DNA of 64,000 bases, from NCBI GenBank assembly GCA_946481315.1, contig CAMLMH010000001.1, forward strand, positions 744,001 to 808,000, given 5' to 3'. Below are positions 61,741 through 64,000 of this stretch, one piece after another. Position numbers and translations under genes: made by a program. The DNA is from an uncultured Bacteriovorax sp. (lineage in GTDB: Bacteria; Bdellovibrionota; Bacteriovoracia; Bacteriovoracales; Bacteriovoracaceae). Each line of letters starts with the position of its first letter. The first letter of the stretch is position 1. Under the pieces are notes generated by a model. The model was not told the origin of the DNA. It did not search any database and worked only from the letters and a program-made list of their open reading frames with translations.

Positions 61741-64000
61741 ATGAAAAGGCTCATTACCGTTTTGTCTATTCTTTTCATTCTTCCTTCTGCCAGAGGGCAA
61801 TGGCTTAAGGAGAGCAAAAGAGCGGTTGCTAAGGTTCCTAATCTGGAGCTGACCCTTCTCGCTCAGGAAAATGATCTGCTGTTTGTATCTCCAAGTTCCA
61901 CACCATGCTCACCACCTCCCTTCATACCCTCTGCTATAACTGCATTTGTTACCCAATCCTCCGAAGCAGTGGAGAATATGTTATGTCATAAGAATGTTGA
62001 AGATATTGTCGATCCATACAGTCCACAATATTGTGAGCAAGTCGGTCTATGTGCTTCAACCAAACAGGTTAAGTTTTTTTCTGAAAAGACTATCAATTCA
62101 TCGCTCAGGCAGATAATTGCCGACGATTATGCTTTAAGCGAGCTGAAAAAAAATATTAATGGAATGGAACGGGTTGAATCACTCAATAAATACATGCTGA
62201 GCAAATTCAATGGTAAATTAAAACTTAGTTGCCCGGATAAATTTCAGGACGATCTTGGAGACCATCAATGTAATGGACGAATAAATCGAATTTTTAAAGA
62301 CCTTCAGTCAAAATGTTCACTGGGTAGAACAGAGTGTTATCGTTCCGATGTTAAAGGTCTTGTGGGGTTTGATAATTTCGAAAAAAATCATCAGTCAGAA
62401 AATGCCTTCAGTGCTTTTTTTACTTTGCGAACAGATGCGAATGTACGCGAAGCCTTAAAATCAGAAGAAAAGGTTACTGGCCAGATTCTCACAATTTTAA
62501 ATAGCAATATTTCTAAAGATGAAAAAAAGATTCAATTAAAAAAAATGTTGCAAACTTCTCAAGCCGATCTGGAGCTGGATCCGGTTCTTAACTATTTTGT
62601 CAAAAGTATAATTCATAATGATACAGTTCGAGAGAAACGATTCGATGAATTCTTTACCTCAGTTCTCGACGGTCCTAAAGAAAAGATGGCTGAACGAATA
62701 GAGAAATTAAAACTGAAAATTGGTGAAGAACTGGTGGATGAATCATGCAACCATTTCCCCAGCTATGAATCTCTATGCCTGGATACTGAGAATCTCATTG
62801 CCGGAACTAAAGTTGATATAGACCGAAAAGATCTTCTGGAACGCAGAGAAGTGGAGTTTAGACAGCCTGACCCAAAAATTAATCAGATAATGTCTCATTT
62901 AAAAGAAACAGACAATAATCAAATGACAGCTGCTCAAAGCGCAAGATATATGCTGGAGCATGCCCGTTGTCAGTCATTTAATCTGGTTGATTCATCCTTT
63001 TATATTCGTAAACCGCGAATTTCTGAAAAGATAACTGCTCAGCTGCGTGGGCAGACCGACAAGCTCCTAAAACTTGGCAGTCATATGAAAGTAGACAAGA
63101 AAGAAAAAACTGCCAGAGAAAAACTTGATTCTATCAGGGCCACTCAGCGTTTGATCGGGATAGAACAAACACAAGAGGATCCAAAATATAAAAATAAAAC
63201 TGGTCACGACATTTCTAACAAAGATTTTAAATCTGCACAGAGTAATACAAACAAAGAAGAACAAAAGTTTCGTGAACCAAGTGAGAAACTGGACATAAGA
63301 AGCGTTGATGCGCAGAAAAATAAATTCGAAAGTTCTCAGCCAGATAAGTTTACAGAAAATAAAAGACTGAACAATCATTCAATTATTCAACAAAACAATA
63401 TCAGTCGTCAGGAGGAAATGTCTGAAAATCAGATTGTTACTTCCGAGCAACGGCCACAGGAAAAAGCTGATAAGCCGTTAATGCCCTTACAGGAAAAAGC
63501 AGAACCAATTAAAGAAAAAGAAATTTCTCATAAAAAAGAAGAAATGAAAAAAGACTCACTGACAGATAATAGTGAGCTTTATGATCTTAAAAAAGAATTA
63601 GGTGAAATTAAAAACCAGATGCAAGTCGAAAACAAAATTGTAAAAGAGACAAATGTTCAACAGCAGTCTTCAAATACTTATGAGGATGATGTTGTTTCGG
63701 GCATCGATATTCCAACAAAGAATAAGTATGATCTGGCCGGACCAGATTACGTCGCTACTGGATTAAAACCAACTGGTGATTTCTTTGAGACAGGGACGTC
63801 TTCAACAGTGAATCCGGCTATATCCCATTATAATGGTAGTGGCCTTAAACTGACTGAAAAAACTGTTCTGGGCGAGGACAAATCATCATATGCACTGATA
63901 CTGACAGCGCAACAAGGTCTATCTAAAGAACAAAAAGAAAATTCTATTGTTGAAAAAATTAAGGCCATGAAGGTTGTTGGAGAATTCGAAATACTGGATG
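61741..64000 (+). CDS. Exported low-complexity protein of unknown function (3' truncated by window edge)
   Basis: The frame is open from ATG 61741 to the right edge (753 codons and still open). It begins with a short signal-like stretch (MKRLITVLSILFILPSARG). Residues about 40-400 are helical and contain about fifteen cysteines (FVSPSSTPCSPPP; LCASTKQV; KLSCPDKF; GRTECYRS), suggesting a disulfide-stabilised exported domain. From about 440 on it is highly charged and Lys/Glu/Gln-rich (EEQKFREPSEKLD, EKEISHKKEEMKKDS), probably disordered or coiled coil. Around 640 order returns (SGIDIPTKNKYDLAGPDYVATG). Family not recognised. Confidence 0.75.
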   Translation, partial: MKRLITVLSILFILPSARGQWLKESKRAVAKVPNLELTLLAQENDLLFVSPSSTPCSPPPFIPSAITAFVTQSSEAVENMLCHKNVEDIVDPYSPQYCEQVGLCASTKQVKFFSEKTINSSLRQIIADDYALSELKKNINGMERVESLNKYMLSKFNGKLKLSCPDKFQDDLGDHQCNGRINRIFKDLQSKCSLGRTECYRSDVKGLVGFDNFEKNHQSENAFSAFFTLRTDANVREALKSEEKVTGQILTILNSNISKDEKKIQLKKMLQTSQADLELDPVLNYFVKSIIHNDTVREKRFDEFFTSVLDGPKEKMAERIEKLKLKIGEELVDESCNHFPSYESLCLDTENLIAGTKVDIDRKDLLERREVEFRQPDPKINQIMSHLKETDNNQMTAAQSARYMLEHARCQSFNLVDSSFYIRKPRISEKITAQLRGQTDKLLKLGSHMKVDKKEKTAREKLDSIRATQRLIGIEQTQEDPKYKNKTGHDISNKDFKSAQSNTNKEEQKFREPSEKLDIRSVDAQKNKFESSQPDKFTENKRLNNHSIIQQNNISRQEEMSENQIVTSEQRPQEKADKPLMPLQEKAEPIKEKEISHKKEEMKKDSLTDNSELYDLKKELGEIKNQMQVENKIVKETNVQQQSSNTYEDDVVSGIDIPTKNKYDLAGPDYVATGLKPTGDFFETGTSSTVNPAISHYNGSGLKLTEKTVLGEDKSSYALILTAQQGLSKEQKENSIVEKIKAMKVVGEFEILD

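Noticed and set aside
1..64000. tRNA, rRNA, insertion sequences and attachment sites
   Set aside because: None was seen; no transposase-like protein, tRNA-like cloverleaf or flanking direct repeats were noticed in the gaps between genes.

Overview
The window reads as a chromosomal segment of a Gram-negative bacterium. It has moderate-to-low GC and is densely packed with exported proteins: lipoproteins with lipobox cysteines, TolC-like and porin-like outer-membrane proteins, and secreted hydrolases. It also carries many two-component and partner-switching regulators. This profile (secreted S8 and S41 peptidases, FecR/Ig-like surface proteins, HTTM and urate-hydroxylase membrane proteins) would fit a Bdellovibrionota/Bacteriovorax-like or other former deltaproteobacterial lineage. 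That placement is an inference; there is no rRNA or other phylogenetic marker here.

Region 1 (1-11.7 kb): the 3' end of a PKS/NRPS-type assembly line. An aminotransferase domain at the end of a protein that begins outside the window is followed by a C-T-C-A-T-TE peptide synthetase, a secreted glycosidase-like protein, a 71-codon ORF and an initiating sugar phosphotransferase. Region 2 (11.9-22.9 kb): a secreted BNR/GH74-like lipoprotein, an S41-like lipoprotein, then a run of a large secreted protein, two TolC-like proteins and one more exported protein, closed by a clear terminator.

Region 3 (22.9-32.6 kb) is the most remarkable part. It is a compact uricolytic operon: a PuuD-type membrane urate hydroxylase whose usual C-terminal cytochrome c is replaced by a cupredoxin-like domain, a 5-hydroxyisourate hydrolase, and a 1541-residue fusion. 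By motif reading the fusion contains malate synthase, OHCU decarboxylase, a serine beta-lactamase-fold hydrolase and a two-repeat allantoicase. In order of chemistry these convert urate to hydroxyisourate, OHCU, allantoin, allantoate, ureidoglycolate and finally (glyoxylate to) malate. The only ring-opening step without a classical enzyme, allantoinase, would fall to the beta-lactamase-fold domain. A 2OG-Fe(II) oxygenase-like protein ends the operon.

Region 4 (32.7-48.4 kb): exported barrel, Ig-repeat lipoprotein and subtilisin; an opposite-strand signalling cluster (receiver, porin, PstS-like protein, histidine kinase, receiver, and a receiver-wHTH-HPt protein); a collagen-like protein; a glycine-rich protein with a C-terminal membrane anchor; and a FecR-domain surface protein. 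Region 5 (48.5-53.4 kb): a partner-switching operon (SpoIIE phosphatase with ATPase domain, STAS protein with four cysteines, hybrid histidine kinase, receiver). Region 6 (53.4-64 kb): YceI, AraC regulator, methyltransferase, a second BNR/GH74-like protein with a carbohydrate-binding-like module, an HTTM membrane protein, a metallophosphoesterase with a cyclic-nucleotide-binding partner, and the 5' part of a secreted low-complexity protein that runs off the right edge.

At two places a well-spaced -35/-10 pair lies exactly six bases before an ATG, and at two more a -10-like hexamer sits six or seven bases before the ATG. These suggest leaderless transcripts. No stretch longer than 300 bases lacks a gene. 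No tRNA, rRNA, CRISPR array or insertion sequence was seen.
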